This document shows positions 24,463-36,834 of a DNA stretch of 64,000 nucleotides, in pieces (positions within the stretch are counted from its first letter, which is position 1; each line of letters starts with the position of its first letter). The DNA is from Orientallactaga sibirica (lineage: Eukaryota; Chordata; Mammalia; Rodentia; Dipodidae), in the NCBI GenBank assembly GCA_036365145.1, contig JAEOAD010000004.1, positions 55,054,001 through 55,118,000 on the forward strand, given 5' to 3'. The notes under the pieces are model-generated. The model was not told the DNA's origin. It did not search any database and worked only from the letters and a program-made list of their open reading frames with translations. A program made the position numbers and the translations under genes.

Positions 24463-27317
24463 AGCTCTTGATGCAAAGAAATTGCTGATGTTCTGTGTTA
24501 GATAATGTTATTCTCTTTTCAAAATGAATACTGCATGGCATGCATTATTCAGTATCATGTAATTTTAAAATCTTGGAACTTTGTAAAGAAAAAGAAATCA
24601 GAATTAAAGACTCCCTGACTACTTTTTGAGGACTTTAGAGAAAAGATTATGAAAGTTACTGTATCTACCATGTAAAAGAGGATGAGGGTGGAACAGATTC
24701 CCTCCCAGGAAGCTCTAGAGCTCCCCTCCTTTCCAGTTCAGAAAACTGGCACTCATTTTGCTTAGCAGCTCCAGGGACAAATGAAGTTTCAACTGACTGC
24801 CTATTTAAATTAGTTGCAAACATTGAATTCACACTTCCATAAAGCCTAACTAACCCATTTCCACCAGTTCACAAGAACTGCCATCAAAGCATTTCCCATG
24901 TGCAATTTCTCTCCCAGATATTTAAGGAAATTTGGAAGAATGGTTGCAGTTACAGCCTTGGAGACAATTGCCTATTCAGATTGAGGTGGATGCTGACTAA
25001 TCATGGGACCTAAGTATGTTGCCCATGCTTCCATCTCTTTATTTCTAACACAGGAGATTTAGTGAGTTAGTAAAATATATACTGCCTAGAATTTCTCAGC
25101 AAAAAAAAAAAAAAATACTAGAAGAATGCAGCAATGTCATTATCTTGATAGTTCTTAAGTATTTTTTTCTTGATAGGCCCAGTGGTAAGTAATGTAATAA
25201 TATTTGCCCCATGGTCCTAAAAGTTTTGCCTGACAAATACTGGAAAAGGGGAAATTTCTATAGCAATTTTGTTTCCAATGCTTGTTTTTCCTTGTAACAT
25301 GGATCACAAATATCTATAACAGAGTAACCTTGTTGATATTCTTACAATCTTTTTGGAAAATTCTTCAGTGAGTCAGCACAGCTTTTTGGTTTCCGTGAAT
25401 GTGATGTTTTCAACTGACTGCTGATCATTCCCAGCTTGCTGGGTCACACCTTCCATTGATGTCTCACTATGATGATTTGTCCTCAGAGAAACCAGCTCTA
25501 TCCTAAAGCAGTTTCATGTTTACTGATCCTGCGAGTAATTTATCCATACACTTAAGAAGGATCCACTTTCAACTGTTCCTCATCATTTCAGATCACATGG
25601 CCCACTGCCAGTCAACTTAGTGGGGCAGAAACATGCTGTATTAGTTTGTGTCTTTATTGCATGTCTTGTTTATTAATTGGGAGAGCTCCATCAAAGGGTG
25701 AGAGAGTGTCTATAATCAGAATAAAGGTCAGTTTTCTTTTCCAAAAGGAATAAAGTAGTAAGCCTACTGCCTTCTGTAGTGCTGGCTTCCTGTGTGTGGA
25801 GCCTCCTGACCCCACTATTGCAGGCAATCAACAGAGCTCAGCTCAGCCAAGCTCCTGAGCCTCACTGTTCTTCACCAGTGCAGCAGCAGGGTTTCATCTT
25901 GACTGAAACAGGGGGAAAGGAATATGCTACCCACTTTCATTCTGCTGTTCTGTAGGCTGATACTTTTATTATCTTAAGACATCAGAGTTTCCACCTCAAA
26001 CTGTCTTTCAAAAAAGATGTACAGAATACTGTTTTGTTTTGTTATAATTTTGAAAAGTGTCTAGGTGGGCCATTCAAGGATAGCCAGTGTTAGTCACCTG
26101 TTTTGTAAATAAAGTTTTATGGAAACAGCACCACTCATTCCTTTAGAAGTTGGCTGTGATGGCTTTCAAACTAGAGGGATTGACTTGAATAACCACAACA
26201 GAGACCAGAGATTGTATGGGCCACCATGCCTAAAACATTTCCCATGTAGTCATTTAAGCAAAAGCATGTCAACTCCAGATCCAGACATTACATTCTAACA
26301 ACTGGTTGACTTTATTTATAGGAAAGTTGAGTAAGTTTGTTCTTTTTTTTTTTTTATTAATTAGAGTACCATGACAAATCAAGAAGTTTCAACAGGTTCT
26401 TCCGCAGAGGGATTTAGTTTTAAAAATTGGTTAAGCAGATAAACAGATAAAAGGGGAAGTCTAAGGCAACTGTGAGTATCTGCAGGAAGAAGGAACACAG
26501 ATCTGTGCTCAAAAACTCTGAAGTGTATAGTGAGTGAACTCAACTGCTTCTGCCAGAGTAGATTAAATGGCTATATAAAGGAAGCTGGAGGCAGGGCAGG
26601 TACAACTACTGGGTACATTCTACCAGGATCTATAAGGAAAAGTAATCAAATCCTTTTTCCTCTCCTAACATGTCTCACCTTTCTCTGTTTCTCCTATTGG
26701 AAGAACCTAACAGGAATCCTGTAAACACAGGGGTTTTATAAATACAGAAATAGATTTTTTCAGCTTTATCAAGTAGAGAAGGGTAGATATGGAGTTGGAA
26801 AACAGTATGTAAATGACTAGCATAGCTGAAAGAGGTGAGCTGGCTCTACTGGAGGCTAGCGACAAGCTGAAATCAAAAGCTTCTGCCCCAGTCTCAAGCC
26901 ATGTGTGAGCACACTGCGCTTCCTATCATAGACACCTGGAGCTGTCATGTTGGTGCCTGGAGCTGATAGTTCTTGGTTTTGTATAGTTTAGTTCTTTATC
27001 TTTTCACTCAATATCTGTATATTGAATGCCTACTGTGTGCAAGGCACTGTCCAGATTACAGTGATATGACAGTAAATGAAGCAACACAAAACCAGTACCC
27101 TCACTGGTGTGTGCACCCAATCAGGGGAGGCAGGCAAGAAATGAGGGGTAAGTGAAGTGTCTGATCTGTGAGATAGTAGGAAACAAATGGAAAGGGCACC
27201 TGACTACTGTATGAACTTTTTCCCTTTTCTCTAGACTCATGTTACTCTGGAAAATGAGCATTATATCATTTGGTTGGCTTCTCGGAATGAACATTTGAAA
27301 CTCCATAGGTGATCATG

Positions 27318-27411
27318 TGTTTTATTCTGCTTTATTCAGTTCTGGAGATCAGACCCAGGGCCTTACATATGCTAGGCAAGTAACACAACACTGAGTTACA
27401 TCTCTGCCCCA
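27318..27411 (-). repeat. ID-like SINE fragment, minus strand
   Basis: ctggagatcagacccagggc, cttacatatgctaggcaagt and actgagttacatctctgccc are the reverse complement of an ID-type tRNA-derived head. Confidence 0.6.
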
Positions 27412-27904
27412 ATGGCCATATTCCAAGTGGAAGTTTGATCATCTAACATTCTGACTTTAAGATAGAGGTTGAGAGTACATGGTTCTAATATTCTACATGC
27501 TCATTTGCATAGGCTGCTTCGGGTATCTGGAATGTCTCCTTTTTTTGAGAAAGCAATCTGCTGAATGTTATTATCTTCTAAAGCCTCTTGTATACAGTAA
27601 TCATAAAACTGCCATTTTTATGTATCTCCTAATTTGATCAAGTCCTAGGTTTCCTTTCATCCTGCACACTGCTGACTTGTACTGTGCATGCTGGGAATGG
27701 TTTGGGGCATGATAGAGAAGAGCAATGATGCTCTCTAGCTCTTAGCACAGAATTCGGTTTGCACTGAGTAGAGATGTGTTTTCAATGTAACAAGTTCCTA
27801 CTGTCCTGTTAGGATAACTTGTAATTATTACTTAGTGAAATTTAATTAGATTGTCATTTTCTTCATGTTAAATCCTTAGCCACAGTGCTCCAAGAAGACC
27901 TTTT

Positions 27905-28245
27905 GTTCATTTCTTTTACATATACAGTGTACAGGTGTGTGCATGTGGATGTGGGTATGCATACATGTGTTTTGCATATGGAGATCACAGAACAGTTTTG
28001 GGTATCATCCTTAGGAAAGCCATCCACCTGTTCTAAGGCAGGGTCTTTCATTAGCTCCTCTGTTAGTCTAGACTGGCTAGAAGCAAGCTCCGGGGATTCC
28101 CCCATCTTATCTCTACCTACCCAGCACTGGGATGACAGGCATGTGACATCATGTCCAGCATTTTATATGGGTGTTGGGAATCAACTCAGATCATAATGCT
28201 TGCAAAACAAGTACTTTGCTTACTGAGTTATCTCCCTGTCCCGCA
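27905..28245 (-). repeat. Reversed B4-like SINE (tentative)
   Basis: TG-rich start, then taccca-gcactgggatgacagg and cttgcaaaacaagtactttg with a tgagttatctccctgtccc end, which looks like the reverse complement of a B4 element. Confidence 0.5.
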
Positions 28246-28274
28246 TATTGATTTTGTGTTTGTTGCTCGGTTGG

Positions 28275-28436
28275 TTGCTTGTTTGATTATGGTGTTTGGG
28301 GGCTGAGTGTTACTCTGGCCCAGGCTGACCTATAACTCACTTTGTAGTCCAAAATGACCTCAAACTCATGGTGATTTTCCTACCTAAGGTTCCCAGATTC
28401 TGGGATTATAAGCATGAGCCAACACTACTGGATTTT
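28275..28436 (-). repeat. B1 SINE, minus strand
   Basis: tactctggcccaggctgacc, cactttgtagtccaaaatga and ctgggattataagcatgagc are the reverse complement of a decayed B1 (7SL-derived). Confidence 0.75.
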
Positions 28437-28639
28437 CTTTTTTCCTTACTTTTTGTCCTAATTTTCTAGCACATATTTGGAACAATTCAATAATGCATAC
28501 TGTAACATATCTCAGAGCTTCCTAAATTTCAAATCTTGGGCTAAGCTTATAACACATGTGATAATTGACTGAATCACCACAAATCCTCATGAGTTTTATA
28601 TTACTTTATTTTGAATTCGTGAATTGAAAACTTCAGATT

Positions 28640-28978
28640 TCCCATGTTTGTTTTAGCTTCTTCGTGTTACTATAATGAAATAGCACAGACTAGCTAATTA
28701 ATAAATAACAGAAGCCGAGAAAGCCAAGATCAAGCAAGGTACTAGAATTCGGGATCTGGTGAGGATCTTTGTGATATGTCCTCACTGGCAGAAGAGCAGA
28801 AAGGCAGAAAGATCAGGTAGTTCAACCCTGTTATAAGGCAGTGAGTCACCCATGAAGACAGAACTCTTATGACTTACTCACTTCCCAAAGATTCCCATCC
28901 CTTAACACCAAACAGCAATGATTAAGTTTCAGCAAATAAGTTTTAAAGGATATTCAGACCATAGCATTCCACTAGAAT
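28640..28978 (-). repeat. MST-like MaLR LTR, minus strand
   Basis: cttcttcgtgttactataat, gatctggtgaggatctttgt, actcacttcccaaagattcc and ggatattcagaccatagca appear in the order of a reversed MST-type LTR. Confidence 0.55.
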
Positions 28979-29097
28979 TCAACCCAGAATTCATGTCCTT
29001 GTCACATTACAGATGCATTAAGTATATTGCTATAGCCCCCAAAGCCTTAACTCATTCTCACATCAAAAGTCCAGAGTCCAGAGTATCATCTAAGTTA

Positions 29098-29146
29098 GAA
29101 ATGGGTAAAACTTAGAAAAAAAAAAAAAAAAGAAATGGGTAAAACT
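29098..29146. mobile_element. Poly(A)-only micro-insertion with 15-bp target-site duplication
   Basis: gaaatgggtaaaact occurs exactly at 29098-29112 and again at 29132-29146, separated only by tag and a 16-base A run. This looks like an extremely 5'-truncated L1-mediated retroposon (only the tail inserted). A local tandem duplication plus A expansion is the alternative. Confidence 0.6.
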
Positions 29147-29235
29147 CAAGATAGAGTTGATCCTAAGAAAAATTCGTTTCTAGCCATAAAACTGTGAAAC
29201 TGAGCAAGTTATGTGCTTCTAAAATGAAATGGTGG

Positions 29236-29494
29236 GGGCTGGAGAGATGACTTAGGGGTTAAGGCGCCTGCCCCCTAACCCTAAGAACACTGGTTCCAAT
29301 CTCCAGCGGTTCCAATCTCCAGGTCCCACGTTTAGCCAGATGCAAAGTGAGGCAAGGGCGCAATGTCGCAATGTCGCACTTGACCACAAGGGGACGCACA
29401 CATCTGGATTTCGTTCGCAGCAGCTGAGACACTGCTCGCACGCCCATCTCTGTCTCCCCCCCCTCCAAAAAATAATAAAAAAAAATAAAATAAA
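29236..29494 (+). repeat. tRNA-derived SINE (GC-rich subfamily)
   Basis: ggctggagagatgacttagg head and cttgaccacaaggggacgca body. It holds two small internal duplications: ggttccaatctccag twice (about 29290 and 29308), and cgcaatgtcgcaatgtcgca. Confidence 0.8.
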
Positions 29495-30214
29495 ATGGTA
29501 GGAAGGGACATAATAGACATTTCTACTTCAAAAGGGAGGAAAAGTCAATAAGGGAATTAATCACAGGTAAGCTCAAAATCTAACATCATTATATCTTGAG
29601 GCTTGGGAAGGACATTTCACTCAGTGTTCCACCTTCTAGACATACCAGGGTACATTTTTGGTCCGCATGACATTGCTAAGCACACCCATACTGCATCTCT
29701 TATGAATTGGAGTCTTATGTCTGTGATGTTCCCAGGCTGGTTTTGCAAGCAAATACCTCCACAGTTCTGAGGGTCTCATTGTCAGGCATGTTCCAATGGC
29801 TATGCTAAACATGGTACTAGATTAAACTCCAATATACTAAACTCCAATGGTTACACTAAACAGGGTATTACTAGGGCCTTCTGCAATGGACCCACCCAGG
29901 TGGTAGTTCTCTTTGTAGGCCCCATGGCTCTCTGAAACATCCTTGCATACCTAAGTGGGAGCTTCAGTGCCTTCACAGCCCATGCACCCTTCATATATGT
30001 AGAGGTGGAACTACATTGATGTCACCAAGAAATATGGCCTGTGCCTTCTCAAGTGGCTCTATTAGCCACATCTAGAACTCCATGAGTCATGCACAGAGCA
30101 GCTGAGGAGTACTATGCTAGAATACAGGGAGCAGAGACTTGAGGCAGTGAATGTTGAGGTCCTGTGTGCAAGTACGTTCCTTCTTTTGATACAGTTCACT
30201 TCCCCAGACCTTGG

Positions 30215-30662
30215 TACTCCCAGGTCTGTGATAGGAGGGGCATGTCTGACAATATTTAAAATGTATTTGGGGTCATCCTTTTTTTGTTTTAGTGAAAAGG
30301 GCTATGGTTCTTGCCCTTGTAAGAAATTTAATACTCAATGTAGCAATGTCAGAGCTGGGCCATATTGGTGGTGTTTGGGTGATAAGGGCTCCACTCATCC
30401 ATCTTATGAGTGGATTACTGTTATTTTTTCAGTAAGGGGATTATTATAAAAACAAGTTTCAGACCCTCCTGCCTGCTCTTATGTGCTTTCTTGCCATGTG
30501 ATGCCTCAGTCATGTTATGACACTATACAAAGTCTCTTCTGAGATGTGAACTCTTGATCTTGGGCTGCCAGACTCCATAACCATGAGGCAAATAAACTTC
30601 TACTTCTTAAGAATTAGCCAGTTTGTGGTATTCTTCTGGGGCAGTATAAAATGGTCTGGGAC
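30215..30662 (+). repeat. MST-like MaLR LTR
   Basis: gccatgtgatgcctcagtca, ctccataaccatgaggcaaa with taaacttctac, and a terminus in ccagtttgtggtattcttct ...atggtctgggaca give the 3' half of a sense-strand MST-type LTR, including an AATAAA-like signal. Confidence 0.6.
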
Positions 30663-30911
30663 AATTGGTATCTGGTTTCCTTCAGATATATTAACCTCAT
30701 TATCAAATAAATGCTTTACCACACCCTTGGTGCTCTGACCAGACATGCTCTGTTTATCTTTACAACCTAACCAAACTTAGTTTCTTTCCAAATATGCAAA
30801 TCTACTTCAAAAATGCTGTCTGTAACTCATTTCTCTCTCTCCACAATTGATCATAGATACATAAGAGAAGTCATGGAGCAATCAAGATACTTTGCTTAGA
30901 CATTTCTTTCA

Positions 30912-31500
30912 CCTTGGGATGGGGAGATAGCTCAATTGGTAAAGTGCTTGTCATCCAAGCATGAAGGCCTCTTTGATTCTCAAAACCCAAATCAAAATGT
31001 TGTGCATAGTGGTGCACTTGTAATCCCAGTTCTGGTGAGGTAGAGACAGGAAGATCTCTGGATCCTTCTGGTCAGCCAGTTTAGCCTACTTGGCAAACTT
31101 CAGATCAATGAGACATCCTGTCTTAAAAAAAAATAGTATAGGGCTGGAGAAATGGTTTAGTGGTTAAGGTGCTTGCCTGAAAAGCCAAAGGACCTTTGTT
31201 CGATTCCCCAGGACCCACATAAGCCAGATGTACAAGGGGGTGCATGCATCTGACATTTGTTTTCTGTGCCTGGAGGCCCTGGCAACCCATTCTCTCTCTC
31301 TTTACTTGCCCATCTCTGTATTCTCTCTCTCTCTCTCTCAAATAAATAAATAAATAAAAATAAAATATTTTTAAAAAATAGTATGAATAGCATTACTGAG
31401 AAATGACACCTGAGGTGGTCCACTGGCCTCTACACACATGCATACATGTGCACATGCATCTTTACACGAATACACTCATGCTCACATATGTGTATTTAAG
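30912..31500 (+). repeat. B4-like SINE, split by a younger SINE
   Basis: gatggggagatagctcaatt through gtaatcccagttctggtgag to agacatcctgtcttaaaaa, then after the insertion at 31141-31372 it resumes with gacacctgaggtggtccact and a CA/TG-rich tail. Confidence 0.75.
31141..31372 (+). mobile_element. Younger tRNA-derived SINE inserted in the B4 element
   Basis: Starts gggctggagaaatggtttag and ends in (AAAT)n. It is flanked by a 12-bp target-site duplication aaaaaatagtat at 31128-31139 and 31373-31384. The nesting proves this SINE family was active after the B4. Confidence 0.88.
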
Positions 31501-31714
31501 AAAGAAATTTCTTCCACAAATTATGATGCATAGTTATTATATTCTGTTTTCTTCAAAGCTCTGAGGCACAGACACACGTCTGTCAAGTTCTTTTTACCAC
31601 TTTATGAAAAGATGGTCTTTTCTCCAGTTTTCAGAGTGTCCACATCTCTGTCTTAGACCTCATCACAGAGGCCTTGCTGTCTATATGCCTCTCACTATTC
31701 TGATCATGTTGAAT

Positions 31715-31717
<3 letters not shown>

Positions 31718-31747
<30 letters not shown>

Positions 31748-31890
31748 GGTTTTGCAAGGTAGGGTCTCACTCTGGTCCAGGCTGACCTGGAATTCACTAT
31801 GTAGTCTCAGGGTGGCCTTGAACTCTCGGTGATCCTCCTACCTCTGCCTCCCGAGTGCTGGGATTAAAGGCGTGAGCCACCACGCCCGGC
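31718..31890 (-). repeat. B1 SINE, minus strand, well preserved
   Basis: A poly(T) start (the B1 A-tail) runs to tgggattaaaggcgtgagcc and accacgcccggct, the reverse complement of the B1 head. It is the least-decayed B1 here. Confidence 0.9.
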
Positions 31891-32084
31891 TGAATTATTA
31901 TAATTTCTAAGAGAACTGTAGCTCTTTCATCAGTATCCTCTTCTGAGCATTCACTACAGTTGCTCTCCATGCTACATTCACAGCAGAAGCATGAAGAACA
32001 TTCTGACACACACTTCCAAACTATCCTAGCCTCTACCCAGTCCCCAGTTCCAGAGCTGATTAGTAGCACTCCAGTTGTCTGGTA

Positions 32085-32470
32085 TCAATTTCTGTATTAG
32101 TCATTTTGTGCTATTGCAATATGATATATAAGGCTAGGTAATTATAAATACAGAGCTTTCTCTCACACTGTTCTAGAGTTTGGGAAACAACAGCACAGGG
32201 CTAGCAGGTTCAGCAGCTGCCAGAGGCTTGCTTTGTTGATGACATCTTCTCACACCAATATCCTCTCATGGTGGAAAGTAAAAGGGCAAAAAGACTTAAG
32301 ATAGTTCCTTCAAGTTCTACTAGGAGGTATTAACTCATTCCTGAGAATGGAACTTTGAAGGACTGAGTTACTTTCCTGAAAGGCTGAAACTTGTAAAAAC
32401 CACTACCTGAACTTTAGAGGACACCTCATCACTGAAACCATAGTAAGGGCTCAGTAATTTTCCAAAGGCC
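32085..32470 (-). repeat. MST/THE1-like MaLR LTR, minus strand
   Basis: tgtattagtcattttgtgct, ggctaggtaattataaatac and cctctcatggtggaaagtaa follow the reversed MST/THE1 LTR order. Confidence 0.6.
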
Positions 32471-32650
32471 TAAAGGTGAAATGGGGCCTGTGCTCATAAC
32501 TAGGCTCTCTTGCTTCAAAGCCACCATAGTTGTTTTTTTTTTTTTTTTTTAATAAGTTACTGGAGAAGGGTGGTAATTGCAAGAAGTCTGTTGATCAAAT
32601 TCTTCTTATTATTTAATCTTTTTGTCTCTATGTCAAGGCTGCTATTTTAA

Positions 32651-32708
32651 TAGAATGAATTCTTGAGTAAGAGAGTTTATAGAATGAATTCTTGAGTAAG
32701 AGAGTTTA
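32651..32708. repeat. 29-bp tandem duplication
   Basis: tagaatgaattcttgagtaa plus gagagttta is present twice back to back with no mismatch, which suggests a recent slippage or duplication event. Confidence 0.9.
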
Positions 32709-34098
32709 TTTTTTGTACCCATCATAAATACAAGAATCAATGGGTATTGTTAACTGGTTGCCATATGGAACCCAAATCTCTAGAAGCAGATATGTCTTTG
32801 GCCCATTTTTGATGTTTTTATGTATTTATGAGCTTTAAAGAACACATTTTTAATATATTTCATTAGCTATTTGTTGTCAAACAATGTATCTTTGTGAGAT
32901 AAAAAAAACTATAATAAATCAGAGCTTAAGAAAGATAAAAATTAATGATGAATGGGCATAATAGTATTGAAAATTATATATTAACCATTGTTCAATTCAA
33001 GTTTCTTCCACAAAAGTGGAAATGATTTTGATCTTGAAGCAAACTTCCATTATGCTACCATAGTCCTGTGGAGAGACTTTATCATTGGGTTGGCCTCCTC
33101 TAAATACTGCTCTTTTACCTTTTATGATTGACAAAAAGGACATTCTCATATGGCTCAACTTAATAGCTCTTCTAGACAAAGATGTGAAATTGGAGGTAGA
33201 TAACCTTTTTTCTAAAATTCTAAATTAAAGAGGACTGATCAGAGTTTCTATATGTGCTGATGGTAACATATGATTAGCTGCTTTCCTTGGCTAGCACAAT
33301 GCTCTGAACTGATAAGTCAAATGAACAGCATGCCCTAGGCCGCACCAGGAAAACCACATGAGCAGCCAAGGGTCTTCATCTGTTGCTGCAGCAGTGCCCT
33401 GACAGGGAACAAGGAGACAAGGAAGAAAAAACATGGGCATGTCCTACACGAGTTTGTCAAAAAGGTGGTAACTTGGCAGCAAACTATGAACTTGCTAAAG
33501 GTCAAAACCTGGACTTAGCATTTACATCTCACAGAACTAGCTTATCTAGATGTTTCCAAACTGTCTTCCAATGTGCCCTGCTTATCAAATGACAAGGCAA
33601 AAAAAAAAAAACAAGGAACATTTGTTTCACTACTTACTTCAATTTAGTCAGGCTGCTCTGGGACTAGGTAGCATATATATAGGAACTTGTTTGTAGGGTT
33701 ATTGCAAAGAACTGAACCTAATAAACAAAAGGCAGCCATGAGCCTTGCAGTGATGTTGATGGCCGTAGCCACAGTGGTTCTTCCCTCTTGCAACCTGGAA
33801 CATGTGCAGATTGGGCAACAAGGGATTTCATGAGCAGAAGGGAGCAGAAGTGAGTCAGAGATAAAGAACTTAGTAAGGCTATGGGCTGATGAGAGAATTA
33901 ACCCAGTGATGTCTGAAAAGAGCAGGAGAGGCCAGTGTTCAGTGGGGAAGATGGCATGCATTAAATATCAGGCCACTGGACACCAGGAGATGTCACTGGG
34001 ATTTTGCCTCAATTGTCTTTGCATTTCAGATGTGTGCTGTCCTGAGAAAACCTGGACAAGCACATTTATATAAGATATCATTTAAATAAGATATAATT

Positions 34099-34287
34099 GG
34101 GCTGGAGAGATGGCTTAGCAGTTAAAGTGATTGCTTGTGAAGCCTAAGGACCCAGGTTTGATTCTCTAGGACCTATGTAAGCCAGATGCACAAGGTGGTG
34201 CATGTATTTGGAGTTTGTTTGCAGTGGCTAGAGGCTCAGTATGCTCATTCACTTTCTCTCTCCCTGTCTCAAATAAAAATAAATTTA
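34099..34287 (+). repeat. tRNA-derived SINE
   Basis: gggctggagagatggcttag head, gccagatgcacaaggtggtg body, and AAATAAAAATAAA tail. Confidence 0.88.
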
Positions 34288-34617
34288 AATCAATAAGATA
34301 AAATTGACTATGACCTATGATAGGCATTCAATTAGTTCCCTTCTTACAAAATCAAGAGCCAGTGATAGAGATTTTATATTGCTATGTATATTTTACCATA
34401 TATTCATGCATGTTTGTGTGTGTACATATACCCATTTTACACATTTTCTCTTTTTTTCTATAGGTTTACATAGCCTTACCATCAGATTAATGCTTATAAT
34501 AACTATTTATATCTCCTTATATACTAATTTAATATGTATTTTGTATTCATTTCAGATTAGTTAAAGCTCTTGATAACAGAAAATATATCCTAAATAGTAC
34601 TTACTGAAATAAACTTT

Positions 34618-34806
34618 TTTAAAAAAATTATTGATTATTTATTTTCAGGCAGATAGAGAGGTGGAGAGAGAGAGAGAGGGAGAGAGAATGGGTGCACCAG
34701 GGCCTCTTGCCACTGCAAATGAACTCCAGATTCATATACTACTTTGTGCATCTGGCTTTATGTGGCCTTTGCAAGCACCTTAACTACTAAGCAGTCTATT
34801 CAGCCC
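34618..34806 (-). repeat. tRNA-derived SINE, minus strand
   Basis: Starts T/A-rich, then GAGAGAGAG, gggtgcaccagggcctcttg and ends taagcagtctattcagccct. Confidence 0.85.
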
Positions 34807-35317
34807 TGAACTTATTTTTGTTTTTTTTAATTGCTTGGTGTGGAAAAGAAAATCTGTATGTATATAAACATTTGAGAGAATTTAGTGAAATTACCCAGTT
34901 GTGTTGTTACTGTCCTGTGTATGAGCTTCAAATAATATTTTCTGTGTCACATGATACGTACTTCTTGCTTGAAGGCTGGCAGTCACAAGTCTGATTGTAC
35001 CTACTTGCTATATTTCTGCTAAAAAACACACATATCTTAGTAACTTTCAGAGTGGAATGCATGATTGAGCTGAAACAATATATAGATTCACTTGTTAAGT
35101 CTCTTTAGCCTATTCAACAAACTGGCTTTCAGCAAAATCAGTAGAGAAATAAAAGAGATGCAACAATTTTATTCATTTGAAACATAAGGTTTTATAGGCA
35201 GATACAAGACAATAAACAAGTAAGGTCAAAAGGAACAGATTTTAAGAACATCTTTTGAAAGCATACTTCCTGTAAATAATTACTTTCTCATGGGCTGTAA
35301 AAAATAACCAGGTCATG

Positions 35318-35531
35318 GGGCTGGAAGGATGGCTTAGAGGTTAAGGCACTTGTCTGCAAAGCCAAAGGACCCAGGTTCAATTCTCCAGGACCCACGTAAG
35401 CCAGATGCACAAGGGGGCGCACGTGTCTGGAGTTCTTTGCAGTGGCTGGAGGCCTTGGCACCCCCATTCTCTCTCTCTCTCTCTCTCTCTTTCTCTATCA
35501 AATAAATAAATAAAAATAAAATATTTATAAG
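35318..35531 (+). repeat. tRNA-derived SINE, well preserved
   Basis: gggctggaaggatggcttag head, ggacccaggttcaattctcc B-box region, gcacaagggggcgcacgtgt body, (CT)n and (AAAT)n tail. Confidence 0.9.
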
Positions 35532-35825
35532 AAAATTTAACCAGGGCAGAGAGTAGGACTTACAGGAGTGTTCATATTGTAGCTGATTGTGGGAGGGGAT
35601 GTTTTTGGGTCTGAAAAAGGTGTAGATTTGGAATATAGTAGCTGTTTGCTATTAATGACAGTCTTTGGGGTTGAAGAAGAAGCAAATTGGCTTGGTAATG
35701 TCTGTGGGTTGAAATACTACATCAAGCAACAAGAACACTGAACTATACTAATTGAAGAGCATTGATTTAAAAAGAAAACAATTTTTGAAAACAATATAGC
35801 CTATCTGAGAAGAAAAATAGTTCTC

Positions 35826-36030
35826 AAGATGAAGAGATGGCTCAGTGGTTAAAGGCACTTGTTTGTGATGCTTGCAGGCTTGGGTTCAATTCCCCAGAAC
35901 CACATAAAGCTAGATGTACTATGTGGCTTATGTATCTGGAGTTTGTTTGCAGTGGCAAGAGGTCCTGGCATGCCCATACATACACATTCTCTCTCTCTCA
36001 AATAAAATTTTTAAATTTTAAAAAGAAAGA
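35826..36030 (+). repeat. tRNA-derived SINE
   Basis: gatgaagagatggctcagtg head, gcttgggttcaattccccag B-box region, and a CT repeat then A-rich tail. Confidence 0.8.
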
Positions 36031-36834
36031 AAGAAAAGTAGTTCTTAGCAAAAGTCATTAAATGATGAGAGGTAACAGAATGTGAGAGCCAGATCAGAGG
36101 AGGCAGGATAAAAGACTTCTTGGAAGAGTGAGAGACACAGGACAGCTGGTGGTAAAACCGGAAAAGCAAGTGAAGATATTGCAGGAAGTGGTTGAAGACA
36201 AAGATCAGCGGTAGAAAGACAGAGTGGATGCTGTGTGTAGTGACAGATCACATGACAGGATGAACATGAATTCTTCAGGCAGTGGGCATGAACCTGGAAA
36301 GAGAATACTGTGTCAGGCAGTGGAGGGCCACCAGTGTCCCAAATAAGGTTTCCAAATGTTCCTGTAGGCAATGGAGGAATTCAGAGAGCTTCTGAGGGTA
36401 AAATCACTGGTCTGAAAGGTATTTCAGGAAAATTATTCCAGGGGTGGTGCAGAGGGCTACAATAAAGAACCAGATGGCAGGACATGTGGTAAACACACTT
36501 CTCAGGAAGAAGCACCATGGTCATCTACATGAGAGTGGCAAGAAGCAAAATGAGATATCAGAAAGGATTTCCAAATTTGATTTGGGGTTCCAAGTCATAG
36601 GATATAGAATTACACAGAATGACAGAGATTAAGGAAGGATAGAATCAAGATCTCTGAGTGGGAGTGGGGTGATGAGCTATGTGGTCTCTGAAGAGCAATG
36701 GGCCTTGGAAATGTGCCTGAAGTCCTCAGCACAGGGTGATCTGGCCTTGTGTGGAGGCACTGAAGCATGTAGCTGTTGTCTTGACATGTGCCTCATCAAA
36801 ATGAATATCTTATCTTAAACTGAGGCCATGCCAT

